Source: Bacillota bacterium
Lineage (GTDB): Bacteria > Bacillota > Clostridia > Acetivibrionales > DSM-1351
Reading direction: 5' to 3'
DNA: 64,000 nt
Assembly: GCA_023391425.1 (NCBI GenBank)
Contig: JAEWAX010000133.1
Span: 62,001-126,000, forward strand
In this document: piece by piece, positions 25,552 to 35,084 of the stretch
Layout: every line of letters starts with the position of its first letter
Position numbering within the stretch: position 1 is the first letter of the stretch
Position numbers and translations under genes: made by a program
Notes under the pieces: generated by a model
Databases searched by the model: none
Told to the model about the DNA's origin: nothing
What the model saw: the letters and a program-made list of their open reading frames with translations, nothing else

Positions 25552-26613
25552 TTAACTGAGGAAAAGTAAATCTTCTTCATCAAAAACCAGCCTTATTGGA
25601 GTTTCTTTTTTTGAGATATCGCTCCATACCTCCTTATCAGCTTCCCACCTTATTTTCGAAAAATCGTCCTTTTGACTGCTATTTTTATTCTTTAACATAA
25701 TAATATACGAAAACGGATTTTCTATTACTCTTGTCACCTCACAAATCATAGTATTATGAGTACTCTCTTCATTTGTGTATTTAAAAAAGTGGGCTCTCAT
25801 ACCCACATGCTTTATATCCTCTGGTACTATTCTGCTGGTATGCAAAAGAATGTCCCAATCGATTGCCTTTAATGTGTGTTCATTAAGCCTCTGTGCTCTA
25901 GATATATTTTTACACCCAGTCAAAAGTGCAGCTGGCAGGGTTTTTGGATTCTTGAACAAATTTTCCTTCTTACTTACAGTATCTACTTTACCTTCCGAAA
26001 CAACCGCAATGCTGTTTGAAAAACGGTAAACTTCATTTCTATTATGTGAAACAAGCAAAACAGCACCCCGAAAAGTCAATAGTAATTCCATAAGTTCTTG
26101 TTCTAGTTGCCACTTCAAATAGCTATCCAATGCAGAAAAAGGTTCGTCCAACATAATAATTTCGGGTTCTGATGCCATGATTCTAGCAAGCGCAACTCTT
26201 TGCTGCTGCCCGCCAGAAAGTTGACATGGTCGTTTTTTCTCTAATCCCTCCAAATAAAATGTTTTTATTTTCTCCTTTACCACCTTACTGCGCTCATTTT
26301 TAGGAAGTAATACCCCTACTCCGATGTTCTCTTCCACTGTCATATTAGGAAAAAGTGCATAATTCTGAAATAAATATCCTACCTTTCTTTGTTGAGGCGA
26401 TAAATTTACTTTTTTTTCTGAATCAAATAATACTCTATCACCTATAACAATTTTACCTTCATCAGGAGTCTCTATACCAGCTATGCACTTTAAGGTCATA
26501 CTCTTTCCACAGCCGGATGCACCAAGTATTGCTATAATTTGATCCTGCGCTGAGAATTTTATGTCAAGATTAAAATCCCCCAGTACCTTTTTAATATCAA
26601 CGTAGAGAGACAT
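25552..26613 (-). CDS. modC: molybdate ABC transporter ATPase ModC
   Basis: A 353-residue ABC ATPase: Walker A GASGCGKS, Q-loop region GYLFQNYALFP, signature LSGGQQQRVALAR, Walker B EIIMLDEPFSALD and the switch histidine in LVSHNR. The C-terminal 120 residues form an extra domain where ModC proteins carry a MOP-like oxyanion domain, although the match is weak. It shares one base with modB and ends the nif-mod gene set. It powers molybdate uptake for the FeMo cofactor. Confidence 0.92.
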   Translation of the reverse strand: MSLYVDIKKVLGDFNLDIKFSAQDQIIAILGASGCGKSMTLKCIAGIETPDEGKIVIGDRVLFDSEKKVNLSPQQRKVGYLFQNYALFPNMTVEENIGVGVLLPKNERSKVVKEKIKTFYLEGLEKKRPCQLSGGQQQRVALARIMASEPEIIMLDEPFSALDSYLKWQLEQELMELLLTFRGAVLLVSHNRNEVYRFSNSIAVVSEGKVDTVSKKENLFKNPKTLPAALLTGCKNISRAQRLNEHTLKAIDWDILLHTSRIVPEDIKHVGMRAHFFKYTNEESTHNTMICEVTRVIENPFSYIIMLKNKNSSQKDDFSKIRWEADKEVWSDISKKETPIRLVFDEEDLLFLS

Positions 26614-27290
26614 TAAAAACCACTCCTTTTTACTGATTTTTTATATTGTAGGTTATTCCAAAAATTCATAAGTATCATTGCAATAAATGACATTGCACAT
26701 ATAATTCCAACCCAATTGAAAGCCTTTTCTCTATCTCCTGCCTGAACGGCTGTATATACTGCAACAGCCACCGTTTGTGTCTTCCCTGGAATGTTTCCAG
26801 CAAGCATTATTGTTGCACCAAATTCTCCTATTGCTCTTGCGAAAGTAAGGACAACTCCTGCTATGATGCTTGGGATTATGTTAGGGATAACAACATTCCA
26901 AAATATTTTAAATTCAGATAAACCAAGAGTTCTTGCAGCATAGATAAGGGTGGTATCAAATTGTTCAAAGGCACCTCTTGTAGTCCGATACATTAATGGA
27001 AATGCCACTACAGTTGAAGCAATTACTGCTCCTACCCATGTAAAGACAACATTTATATTAAACTGTATTAAGAATTTACCCACTAAACTATTTCTCCCTA
27101 AAACAATTAGCAAGAAAAAACCCACTACAGTAGGAGGTAGTACCATAGGCAGCGTGAAGGCACAATCAAATAAACCTTTGAAACGCCTGATTTTAAAAAC
27201 ATACCGTGCAGCTGCAATTCCTAAAATCATTGCTATTATTGTTGCAACAAAAGCTACTTTGATTGAAATAAAAAGCGGAGATATATCCAT
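26613..27290 (-). CDS. modB: molybdate ABC transporter permease ModB
   Basis: About 225 residues with five to six membrane helices. The permease EAA loop is YAARTLGLSEFKIFWNVVIP, and FARAIGEFGATIMLAGNIPG is the conserved ModB/CysT-type segment. I start at the ATG at 27290, 5 nt after GGAGGTGG, instead of the ATG at 27341 that lies upstream of that site. Overlaps modC. Confidence 0.94.
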   Translation of the reverse strand: MDISPLFISIKVAFVATIIAMILGIAAARYVFKIRRFKGLFDCAFTLPMVLPPTVVGFFLLIVLGRNSLVGKFLIQFNINVVFTWVGAVIASTVVAFPLMYRTTRGAFEQFDTTLIYAARTLGLSEFKIFWNVVIPNIIPSIIAGVVLTFARAIGEFGATIMLAGNIPGKTQTVAVAVYTAVQAGDREKAFNWVGIICAMSFIAMILMNFWNNLQYKKSVKRSGF

Positions 27291-27417
27291 GCTACCACCT
27301 CCTCTGATAATTGAAAAATTTAATTTTACTCTGCTTTTCATCTAAATATTATAGTAGATGTACCTCTGAAACATTAGCTATTTCAGAGGTACATCTACTG
27401 CTTAGGTCCAATTTTAA

Positions 27418-28281
27418 TTATTTCATTTCAAAACCATATTTTTTAAACACCTTAATAACCTCTGGCGTTGATAAAAATTTCAAAAACGCTTTTGCTTCTA
27501 AAGTATGCTTGCTGCTTTTTAGCACAGCTACAGGATATATGACAGGCTTGTGGCTGTCTTTTGGAGCTGGACAAACAACAGTAATTTTTTGAGACGTAGC
27601 TGCATCTGTTGCATATACAACTCCACAATCAACCTCTCCACCCTCTACCCATGTAAGTACCTGTCTTACATCACTTCCATAGTTTGATTTAGATTTTACT
27701 TTATCCAATATACCAAGTGAAGTAAATATCTCTTGCGAATATTGTCCAACAGGCACACTATTAGGTTCTCCTAAAGCAATTTTTGAAACCTTGTTTGTTG
27801 CTATATCCTCAAAGCTCCGGATTCCTTTTGTACTACCCTTTGATGTAATTAATACAACTTTGTTTACAAGCAATTCTTTCTTTGTTCCATCTTGAATTAA
27901 TCCTTTTTCTTCAAGTGCAGTCATTTGTTTTTTCGCTGCTGACATGAATATGTCTGAGGGTGCTCCTTCTTCAAGCTGGGTCTGCAAAGCTCCAGATGAA
28001 CCAAAGGTGTATGTAATAGTCACATCTGGTGCTACAGATTTATACATATCTGCGATTTCTGCAGCGACATCAGTTAAACTTGCTGCTGCCGATACAATAA
28101 GTTCAATTTTTTTTGCTGGTGCTGATGTATCAGTAACCGATACTTCTGATGGAGTTAAACTTGATATCTCCGCTGAAGTAACTGCTACTTCTGATTCTTT
28201 TGCAGTACAGCCTGAAAACATCAAAAATATAATTGTTATTGAAAGTAGAAATATTAATACTTGTCTCTTTTTCTCTACCAT
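27418..28281 (-). CDS. modA: molybdate-binding lipoprotein ModA
   Basis: A 287-residue exported lipoprotein. The signal ends at a lipobox IFLMFSGC, with a Ser/Thr/Glu-rich linker to about residue 60. The binding domain has IVSAAASLTDVAAEIA, TYTFGSSGALQTQLEEGAPSDIFMSA and VYATDAATS, typical of ModA. It captures molybdate (or tungstate) for ModBC. It follows nifV and precedes modB, matching the C. pasteurianum association of mod with nif genes. Confidence 0.95.
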   Translation of the reverse strand: MVEKKRQVLIFLLSITIIFLMFSGCTAKESEVAVTSAEISSLTPSEVSVTDTSAPAKKIELIVSAAASLTDVAAEIADMYKSVAPDVTITYTFGSSGALQTQLEEGAPSDIFMSAAKKQMTALEEKGLIQDGTKKELLVNKVVLITSKGSTKGIRSFEDIATNKVSKIALGEPNSVPVGQYSQEIFTSLGILDKVKSKSNYGSDVRQVLTWVEGGEVDCGVVYATDAATSQKITVVCPAPKDSHKPVIYPVAVLKSSKHTLEAKAFLKFLSTPEVIKVFKKYGFEMK

Positions 28282-28292
28282 TGGTTACCTCC

Positions 28293-28344
28293 TTAGCCTT
28301 ATATAGACTAGCTTCAGCTTAGCCTTATATAGGCTAGATTCAGC
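28293..28344. repeat. two 26-bp tandem repeats in the modA leader
   Basis: Units 28293-28318 and 28319-28344 differ at two or three positions. Each holds a TATATA core, in one unit flanked by TAGCC and GGCTA arms. The block directly precedes the modA ribosome-binding site on the minus strand. Confidence 0.75.
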
Positions 28345-28409
28345 TTATTTTTATTCAACCTTTTACAGTTGAAATATACTACTCTTTGCAGTGCGGTTTA
28401 TTTATTTCT

Positions 28410-29210
28410 CTATCCAAACAAAATTTCTTCTGCTTTGTCCCTTAAAACAGTAGCTTCTGCACGATTAGGTTTTATGTCGAAGATTTGTTCTGCTGCAGTT
28501 ATAAATTGATTTAAATCACAATTTCCTGCCCGTTCACCAATTCCAAAAAGAGTTGTATCTATATATTTAGCCCCTGCTTTAGCGGCTTCCAAGGAATTGG
28601 CAACGGCCATTCCAAAATCATTGTGTGCATGAATGCCTATAGGAATTCCAGTATGGCTAATAATCTCTTTGATGGATTGATACGTTCTTAAAGGTGTTAA
28701 AACCCCTACAGTATCAGCAAATCGTATACTTGAGACCCCTATATCCTTTAAAATATTGGCTATACTAGTTATAAATGTAATATCTGCTCTTGAAGCGTCC
28801 TCAAGTCCAACCGTAACTATATAGCCTTTATCTAATGCCATACTAACGCACTCTTGCAAATTTCTCTGGAGCCACACTTTATTCTTTTTGAGTTTAGAAT
28901 AAATGTGTACGTAGGATACTGGTGCACTAATATGTATAATATCAGGACAGCAGTCAAAGGAGTGTTGAATGTCCTCTTTGTTCATTCTGTTCCAGGTTGA
29001 TATTTTTGATTCTCTCCTGTTACCCATAATTTTGCAAATGGTGTCCTTTTCATACTTTCCCATTGTAGGAATTCCCGCCTCTATTTGATACATTCCCGCT
29101 CTGTCCATTAATAGGGCAAGCTTCACCTTCTCATCCATATTAAACGCAAAACCTGGACTTTGTTCTCCGTCACGAAGGGTCGTATCTATCAAATATTTCG
29201 TTTCCTTCAT
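28410..29210 (-). CDS. nifV: homocitrate synthase, alpha subunit-type (split NifV)
   Basis: About 266 residues, only the catalytic TIM-barrel part of an HMGL-like synthase. The metal and catalytic motif DTTLRDGEQSPG is at the N-terminus and the two metal histidines are in GIHAHNDFGMA. Length and split match C. pasteurianum NifV-alpha. It makes the homocitrate ligand of FeMo-co together with the omega part. I prefer the ATG at 29210 (AAGGGTGA upstream) over the TTG at 29231. Confidence 0.9.
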   Translation of the reverse strand: MKETKYLIDTTLRDGEQSPGFAFNMDEKVKLALLMDRAGMYQIEAGIPTMGKYEKDTICKIMGNRRESKISTWNRMNKEDIQHSFDCCPDIIHISAPVSYVHIYSKLKKNKVWLQRNLQECVSMALDKGYIVTVGLEDASRADITFITSIANILKDIGVSSIRFADTVGVLTPLRTYQSIKEIISHTGIPIGIHAHNDFGMAVANSLEAAKAGAKYIDTTLFGIGERAGNCDLNQFITAAEQIFDIKPNRAEATVLRDKAEEILFG

Positions 29211-29240
29211 ATAAAAATCACCCTTTTGCAAAAAGTATAC

Positions 29241-30200
29241 TTATCTAGAAAGCTTATTGGTTATCAAAACAAATTCCTCATCGGTTATACTTCTTCCTAA
29301 CCTAATACTCTCTTGCTGTATGTAAAGCAAGAGTTCTGCAATCATCTCATTTGACATTGAAATACCGTACTCTTTTAACTTTATTTCAATTGTTGTTCTA
29401 CCAGAATGCTTACCTATAATTATTTTTCTTTCCATTCCAACTATTGATGGCTCAAAAGGCTCATAGTTAGAGCTGTTTTTTAATATTCCATCTACATGAA
29501 TGCCTGATTCAACTTCAAAAATGCTACTACCTATTACTGCCTTATTCTTTGGGATAATTTCATCAGTTAATTCTTCATATAAGCTTTTTATTTGTACAAA
29601 TACCGATAAATCTAGATTCGGTTTATACCGTTTCATAATCCGAAGAGCCATAATAACTTCTTCTAAAGCAGCAAAGCCTCCGATGCCAAAGAAGCTTACT
29701 ACCGCATTGTTTCCACCATTTAAAACCCACTCAGTAGCCAGTGCACTTGCACAATAGTAATTATTTTGAGGACAGAACTCAATACGACCATTATTAATTT
29801 TTTTTAACTTATTGAAAACAGATAAATAATCATGTTGCAACAAGTCATCAAGTCCTACAATTCTGATGTTTTGATAATCAGACAATTTCTTCATTAAGGT
29901 GATTTCTCGTATGTCATTTATCTGAACTTCAGATATAGTTCCGAGAGGTGTATCAAATCCACTATATCTACAAATATATTTGCAAAAGCCTGGATAATGG
30001 CTTATCTCGGTTGGATCCTGAACTCTTAATATTGTCTTGTCTCGCTCAATATTTTCTTTAAGTAGCATATATATAGGAACATTAATTTCTATAAAATTTA
30101 TTCCTGTCTTTAGTAGTAATTGGTATAGCTCCAACAGCTTTCTTTTGGGGACAGCTTTATTTTTTAGAGAACATAGGGTAACATCTGTAATTCTAATCAT
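29241..30200 (-). CDS. nifV: homocitrate synthase, omega subunit-type (split NifV)
   Basis: A 319-residue partner of the alpha subunit. The first half is a degenerate HMGL-like barrel (RITDVTLCSLKN replaces DTTLRDGEQ). The second half has the linker region GKHSGRTTIEIKLKEYG seen after the barrel in full-length NifV and isopropylmalate synthases. This is the C. pasteurianum NifV-omega arrangement. It precedes the alpha gene by 30 bp. Confidence 0.88.
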   Translation of the reverse strand: MIRITDVTLCSLKNKAVPKRKLLELYQLLLKTGINFIEINVPIYMLLKENIERDKTILRVQDPTEISHYPGFCKYICRYSGFDTPLGTISEVQINDIREITLMKKLSDYQNIRIVGLDDLLQHDYLSVFNKLKKINNGRIEFCPQNNYYCASALATEWVLNGGNNAVVSFFGIGGFAALEEVIMALRIMKRYKPNLDLSVFVQIKSLYEELTDEIIPKNKAVIGSSIFEVESGIHVDGILKNSSNYEPFEPSIVGMERKIIIGKHSGRTTIEIKLKEYGISMSNEMIAELLLYIQQESIRLGRSITDEEFVLITNKLSR

Positions 30201-30310
30201 AATAGGTCCCCCTTTGATTTTTAGTCTATAATTTAGCCCCCATTAGTACAAAAAGAATTAAGTGAACAGGACTTCACTACTGTCAAAACTTAATGGAGCT
30301 TACGGTTAAT

Positions 30311-30615
30311 CTAAATCAATAATTCTTTTACCTTTTCTCCCCCTACCAAGTGCTTTTCTACAATAACTTCCACATCATCTTCAGATACGTTTCCATACCA
30401 AGTACCCTCAGGATAGATAACCACAATTGGTCCTTTGTCACAAATTCCAAAGCAGCCTGTATTGGTTACCATTACTTCACCTGACATATCCCTATCATCT
30501 ATTTCCTCAATAAATCTTTGAATAAGTTCTACACTCCCTTTTGAATGACAAAAGCCTTTCTGTGTTCCGTTTATTCTACAGCTTGCACTAAAACATGATA
30601 TTTTGGGCTAACCAT
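30311..30615 (-). pseudogene. frameshifted thioredoxin-like [2Fe-2S] ferredoxin
   Basis: MVSPKYHV is read from the ATG at 30615 (GAGAGGA upstream). The rest, from ASCRINGTQKGFCHSKGS through TNTGCFGICDKGPIVV to the stop at 30311, is in another frame. It is a clear homologue of the C. pasteurianum 102-residue [2Fe-2S] ferredoxin. Adding four bases at the GT repeat near 30585 restores one frame, exactly 102 residues, and the missing first cluster cysteine. So a 4-bp deletion is the best explanation. As given, the gene cannot make the protein. A sequencing error must be excluded. Confidence 0.8.
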
Positions 30616-30681
30616 AATTTATAGTCCTCTCTTTCTAATTAGAATTGGAGTAATTCGTTCGCCAATTCCAAAAAATTATAT

Positions 30682-33417
30682 TTACACAATAAGTTTTTCT
30701 ACTGCTTGCTTAACTGCATTTTCTATTCTGTCATAAGTTGTAAAGGTTTCAATAGACTTTTCCTTTAATCTCTGTCTTGGAGCTTCACCAATACGCATAG
30801 CCAAAACTCCATTACAATCCTTCACAGATTCAAGAATGGCTTCCATTTTGCCCTCTTTATTTCCTCCGCCCATTCCATCACAGCTATCAGAACCTTCACA
30901 GTATTTAGCTACACTTCTTCTCTCTTTGAACCGTATGCTTTTATTCTTGTACTCATATATATAAAAGTCACTTGCGTGACCAAAATGTTGGTCAACCAAT
31001 ATTCCGCTCTTTGAAGAAACTGCAAATAATAAAGGTTTTTCTTCTACTGTGGTTTGTTTTTCACTTTCGCAGGAACTGGTACAGTCTCTGAAGCTTATAG
31101 ATTGGTCATTGTCCAGAGTTCCAATGGCATCTGCTCGACATTGGTGGCAATGATACATCTGTTTCAAGATCTCCCCGCAACGTTTTCTCATCAGCATAAT
31201 TTCTTTATTACTGGTTAGTGGCATATTCTCAAAAGCACTTCCTGATACTGGAATCATCTGCATAATATTAGTTATTTCACAGCCAAGTTCCTTGGCCTTT
31301 TCTACAATTACAGGAATATGATACTCGTTAATTCCCTTGAGCATTACAATATTTACTTTACAGATAACTCCAAGTGAAGTCAGTCTTTTAATCCCAGCTA
31401 GCTGGTTAGCCATAAGGATTGCTGCACCTATTTCACCAAAGTATCTATGTCCCATATAATCAATGTGTTTATAAATTTTTGCTCCAATATTAGGGTTAAC
31501 TGAATTAATCGTAACTGTAACATGGGATACACCCAGCTCAACTAATTCATCTGCATAAAGAGGAAGTAAAAGACCATTAGTGGATAAACAAAAGGTAACC
31601 TCAGGATCTTCTTTTCTTATCAACGATAATGTTCTCTTTGTATTTTCAAACTCAGCCAATGAATCCCCAGGTCCTGCAATTCCAACCACCTTTAGTTTGG
31701 GTATTTTTGACTTAACCAGCTTATACTTTTGGCATGCTTGCTCTGGAGACAGCACTTCAGTAGTAACACCAGGTCTACTTTCATTTGGACAATCAAACTT
31801 TCTGACACAGTAATTGCACTGAATATTGCATTTAGGTGCTATTGGCAAATGCATCCGTGCATACTCACTACCACAACCATTGAAACAAGGATGGGTTTCT
31901 GTCTTTTTCGCATTTATAGCTTTAGTATCCACTATATTGATATTTTCCATATTCAAACTCACCCCATTCTCGTTATTGGTATATTTGTTTGTTATACCTG
32001 TAATAATATTTGACTCTTGTTCCATGTTCGTTATAATAGGATACTCATCTTCCTTATAATACTTTTCATACATTTCAATTCTGAAGCTATGCTCTTTTTG
32101 GGAAAGTATTATATTTGTTACTCTATCAAGTAATGACAGTGAACCTTCATAGCCGAGAGTTCTAACTCGTTGACCTCCAACATGATCATGTATTGGAAAG
32201 GTACACCGTACAAGTGGAATCTTGAATTTTTCTTCAATCCTTCTTGCGTCTGAGCTGCCTACCATTATATTTGCGCCCAATTGTAGTGCATACTTTTCGA
32301 TAGTATCAAAATCACAATTATCTAAAATCTCAAATTTATTTATATGAAGAAAGTCTGCTACCTTTTGTATTTCACTTTCAAGCTTTTCTTTCAAAAATCC
32401 ACATGCAGACCCAGTTGAAACCAAAACTGGCATTATACCATTCTCAACAAATAGACGTGTAACTGAATATACAAAATCAGGTTCTCCACATATTACAGCT
32501 CTACCTTCAGCATTATATTTATGAGAATCAATCATAGCATCTAGATATCTTCCACGTTCTTTTATTATCTCTTCAGTTGTACTGCCGCCAACCTTCTCGA
32601 GCTGTGTAATAAAGGCATCTGTATCTCTAAGACCTATGGGTAAGTTACATCTAACCACAGGCACTCCATAAATGTCTTGTAAATACTGTGCCGGAGAATT
32701 TTCATCTCTGATAAATGCGGAAAGCTCAATTGTAAGTTTTGCTCCTCCCATCAGCGAGATATCTTCAAGGGATGTTCCACCAGCTGGCAATCTATTATAG
32801 ACATCCATATGCTGACCATCTAAGTTTTCAGATATATCAGGAAGTAATATATACTCAATATTCATTGAATCTAGTATGCCTTTTAGAAATCGTGTGTCAG
32901 CTGGAGAAATTAATCCGGTAATAATATTAACCTTATTGTTTTTTTCCGGCTTCATTTCTACGTTTTCAACAATTACTCTAAGTGCCTTAAAAAATCCTTC
33001 ATACTGTGTTCCAGAGTACCCTGTAGAGGATACTGGTATTATCTTCACTCTGTTTTGAGGATGGAGCTCATAAAAATTGTTAATGATTCTCGGTATATCC
33101 TCACCAATGGTTTCAGCAAGACAGGTGGTTGCTATAGCTATTACTGCCGGATTGTACAATTCAATCATGTTTTCTAGCCCCTTAATCAAATTGTTCTCTC
33201 CACCAAAAACTGTACCCTCCTCTGTCAATGATGAAGAAGCAATATCCACAGGTTCATTGTAATGTGTAGCCATATGACGCCTTATATAAGTGCTACAGCC
33301 CTGAGAGCCGTGAAGGATTGTCATGCAATTCTTAATTCCATAAAAGGCACTTACAATACCCATTGGAATACACATTTTACAAGGATTTACGCTTAAATTT
33401 ACTAAGTTTTTACTCAT
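30682..33417 (-). CDS. nifN-B: NifN-NifB fusion, FeMo-cofactor assembly
   Basis: About 911 residues. Residues 1-450 are NifN-like, the K-type half of the cofactor scaffold (NPCKMCIPMG, LHGSQGCSTY, TTCLAETIGED). From about 500 is NifB, a radical SAM protein with the CxxxCxxC cluster motif KCNIQCNYCVRKFDC (first Cys near residue 530), which makes NifB-co. The last 110 residues form a NifX/NafY-like cofactor-binding domain (VDQHFGHASDFYIYE). The same fusion occurs in C. pasteurianum. The ATG at 33417 has GGGGGAG 5 nt upstream. Confidence 0.96.
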   Translation of the reverse strand: MSKNLVNLSVNPCKMCIPMGIVSAFYGIKNCMTILHGSQGCSTYIRRHMATHYNEPVDIASSSLTEEGTVFGGENNLIKGLENMIELYNPAVIAIATTCLAETIGEDIPRIINNFYELHPQNRVKIIPVSSTGYSGTQYEGFFKALRVIVENVEMKPEKNNKVNIITGLISPADTRFLKGILDSMNIEYILLPDISENLDGQHMDVYNRLPAGGTSLEDISLMGGAKLTIELSAFIRDENSPAQYLQDIYGVPVVRCNLPIGLRDTDAFITQLEKVGGSTTEEIIKERGRYLDAMIDSHKYNAEGRAVICGEPDFVYSVTRLFVENGIMPVLVSTGSACGFLKEKLESEIQKVADFLHINKFEILDNCDFDTIEKYALQLGANIMVGSSDARRIEEKFKIPLVRCTFPIHDHVGGQRVRTLGYEGSLSLLDRVTNIILSQKEHSFRIEMYEKYYKEDEYPIITNMEQESNIITGITNKYTNNENGVSLNMENINIVDTKAINAKKTETHPCFNGCGSEYARMHLPIAPKCNIQCNYCVRKFDCPNESRPGVTTEVLSPEQACQKYKLVKSKIPKLKVVGIAGPGDSLAEFENTKRTLSLIRKEDPEVTFCLSTNGLLLPLYADELVELGVSHVTVTINSVNPNIGAKIYKHIDYMGHRYFGEIGAAILMANQLAGIKRLTSLGVICKVNIVMLKGINEYHIPVIVEKAKELGCEITNIMQMIPVSGSAFENMPLTSNKEIMLMRKRCGEILKQMYHCHQCRADAIGTLDNDQSISFRDCTSSCESEKQTTVEEKPLLFAVSSKSGILVDQHFGHASDFYIYEYKNKSIRFKERRSVAKYCEGSDSCDGMGGGNKEGKMEAILESVKDCNGVLAMRIGEAPRQRLKEKSIETFTTYDRIENAVKQAVEKLIV

Positions 33418-33432
33418 GTCGCTCCCCCCTAT

Positions 33433-33521
33433 CATTTTCATTTATGTTAACATTTTCATTTATGTTAGCATTTTCATTTATGTTAGCGCTTTCATTTATG
33501 TTAGCGTTTCATTTATGTTAG
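33433..33521. repeat. five tandem 17/18-bp repeats forming mini-ORFs before nifN-B
   Basis: Units 33433-33450, 33451-33468, 33469-33486, 33487-33504 and 33505-33521 share TTTCATTTATGTTA. On the transcript strand they read as successive tiny frames, MKR, MKALT, MKMLT and MKMLT, each stop TAA followed directly by the next ATG. A fifth ATG runs in frame into nifN-B. Confidence 0.85.
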
Positions 33522-33566
33522 TATTTTTTCTAAATAGCACGTCTGTGTCTTTTTAACTCTTCACTT

Positions 33567-34922
33567 TTATGTTTTTAAATATTGCCAAACAGGACTGTTA
33601 AGTGATAAATTAACTTCTTTTGTAAAGTTTATTACCCCATCATATCCTGCAAGTGCATGCTTTCTCTCGTGGTTATGATCACAAAAGGCTATTCCCAGTT
33701 TATATGCTAGTGGTCTTTCTTTTACACCTCCAACCAATATATCTGCACCCTTTTCTTTCATAAAGGCTTCTAATTCTGCTGGATTAGCATCATCTAAAAT
33801 TACTGTATTTTTTCCAACCAATGTGGAAATCAACTCATAATCTTCTGATTTTCCTGTTTGTGTTCCAACAACTACAGTTTCAATGCCCATTTCATTAAAC
33901 TGTCTTATAAGCGAAATTGCTTTAAAGCCTCCACCTACATAAATCGCAGCTTTTTTACCCTCTAAATTTTTTCTATATTTATCTGAAAAACTTTTCAGTC
34001 TATCTTTTTCAATGCTTATAAATTGCTTTGCTTTCTCAATACTTTCCTCAGTTCCAATAGCTTCCGCAACCCTAAGCAATGATACTGAAGTGTCCTCGAC
34101 ACCAAAAAAACTAACCTTGATAAATGGGATTCCCATTTCTTCTTCCATTCTTTTTGCGAGGTAAGTCATCGAACCAGCACACTGTACCAAGTTAAGTTGT
34201 GCTGTAGGTGCTTTTATCAGAGTCTCGTAATTCGCATCTCCTGTAATAGTAGAAACAACAGGAATTCCTATTATTTTTAAATAATTTTTAATAATCCACA
34301 TTTCACCTGCCAGATTAAAGTCTCCTAAAATATTAACACCCTTAATTTTTGCTTTATTTTTATGAGGTTCAATAAGTGACAAAAGAGCATTGCACGCCAT
34401 CTTATAGCCATATGACTTATTGCCTGAAAAACCAGGAGATTTTACTGGGATAACTCTAATACCATATTTTTTTTCAGCACTTCTACAAGCTGCCTCAACA
34501 TCATCACCAATTACCCCTACAATACATGTAGCATAAATAAATATTAATTTTGGGTTATGCTTTTCTACAACTTCATCAATTGCTGCTGTCAACTTCTTTT
34601 CTCCACCAAAAACAATATCCTGTTCACTCAAATCTGTTGAAAAGCTATTTCGATATAAATCACTACCACTCGAAAGACTTCCTCGGATATCCCAAGTATA
34701 GCTAGCACAGCCAATAGGGCCATGTACGATATGGAAAGCATCTGTAATAGGATTTAGCACTACTCTAGCACCACAGTAAACACAAGCTCTTTGACTCACA
34801 GAACCAGATAAGCTGTCACTATCGCACTTTATTTTGCCATTGACTACTGTGGTACTGGTATTGCCTTTACTACCATTAATAATAAAATCTTTTCTTTCAT
34901 CCAAAATTTTTACAACTTCCAT
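33567..34922 (-). CDS. nifE: nitrogenase cofactor scaffold protein NifE
   Basis: A 451-residue D-type scaffold homologue. Cluster-ligand regions are RACVYCGARVVL, VHGPIGCASYTWDIRGS and IYATCIVGVIGDD. NifEN matures NifB-co into FeMo-co before delivery to NifDK. It lies 150 bp after nifN-B's partner genes nifDK and directly upstream of nifN-B. The start has GGAGG. Confidence 0.95.
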   Translation of the reverse strand: MEVVKILDERKDFIINGSKGNTSTTVVNGKIKCDSDSLSGSVSQRACVYCGARVVLNPITDAFHIVHGPIGCASYTWDIRGSLSSGSDLYRNSFSTDLSEQDIVFGGEKKLTAAIDEVVEKHNPKLIFIYATCIVGVIGDDVEAACRSAEKKYGIRVIPVKSPGFSGNKSYGYKMACNALLSLIEPHKNKAKIKGVNILGDFNLAGEMWIIKNYLKIIGIPVVSTITGDANYETLIKAPTAQLNLVQCAGSMTYLAKRMEEEMGIPFIKVSFFGVEDTSVSLLRVAEAIGTEESIEKAKQFISIEKDRLKSFSDKYRKNLEGKKAAIYVGGGFKAISLIRQFNEMGIETVVVGTQTGKSEDYELISTLVGKNTVILDDANPAELEAFMKEKGADILVGGVKERPLAYKLGIAFCDHNHERKHALAGYDGVINFTKEVNLSLNSPVWQYLKT

Positions 34923-34975
34923 ACCCTTGACCCTCCTTTTTTTACTTTTTATTAAAACATATAAATTTTATATTA

Positions 34976-35002
34976 AGTCCAGCCGGTGTAAGCCGGCTGA
35001 CT
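34976..35002. other. intercistronic hairpin between nifK and nifE
   Basis: AGTC-AGCCGG (34976-34986) pairs with CCGGCT-GACT (34993-35002), GC-rich against AT-rich surroundings, without a T-run. It may stabilise the nifHDK mRNA end or set nifDK above nifEN expression; that is inference. Confidence 0.55.
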
Positions 35003-35084
35003 TAACTCTTCTCTATTTTCTTGACTTTCCCCCTAAAACTCATTAACAAAAATAGATATACCATCATTGCATGTTTAAAATTAA

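Noticed and set aside
33433..33521. Possible CRISPR array
   Set aside because: The units are contiguous with no spacers, and no cas genes are present.
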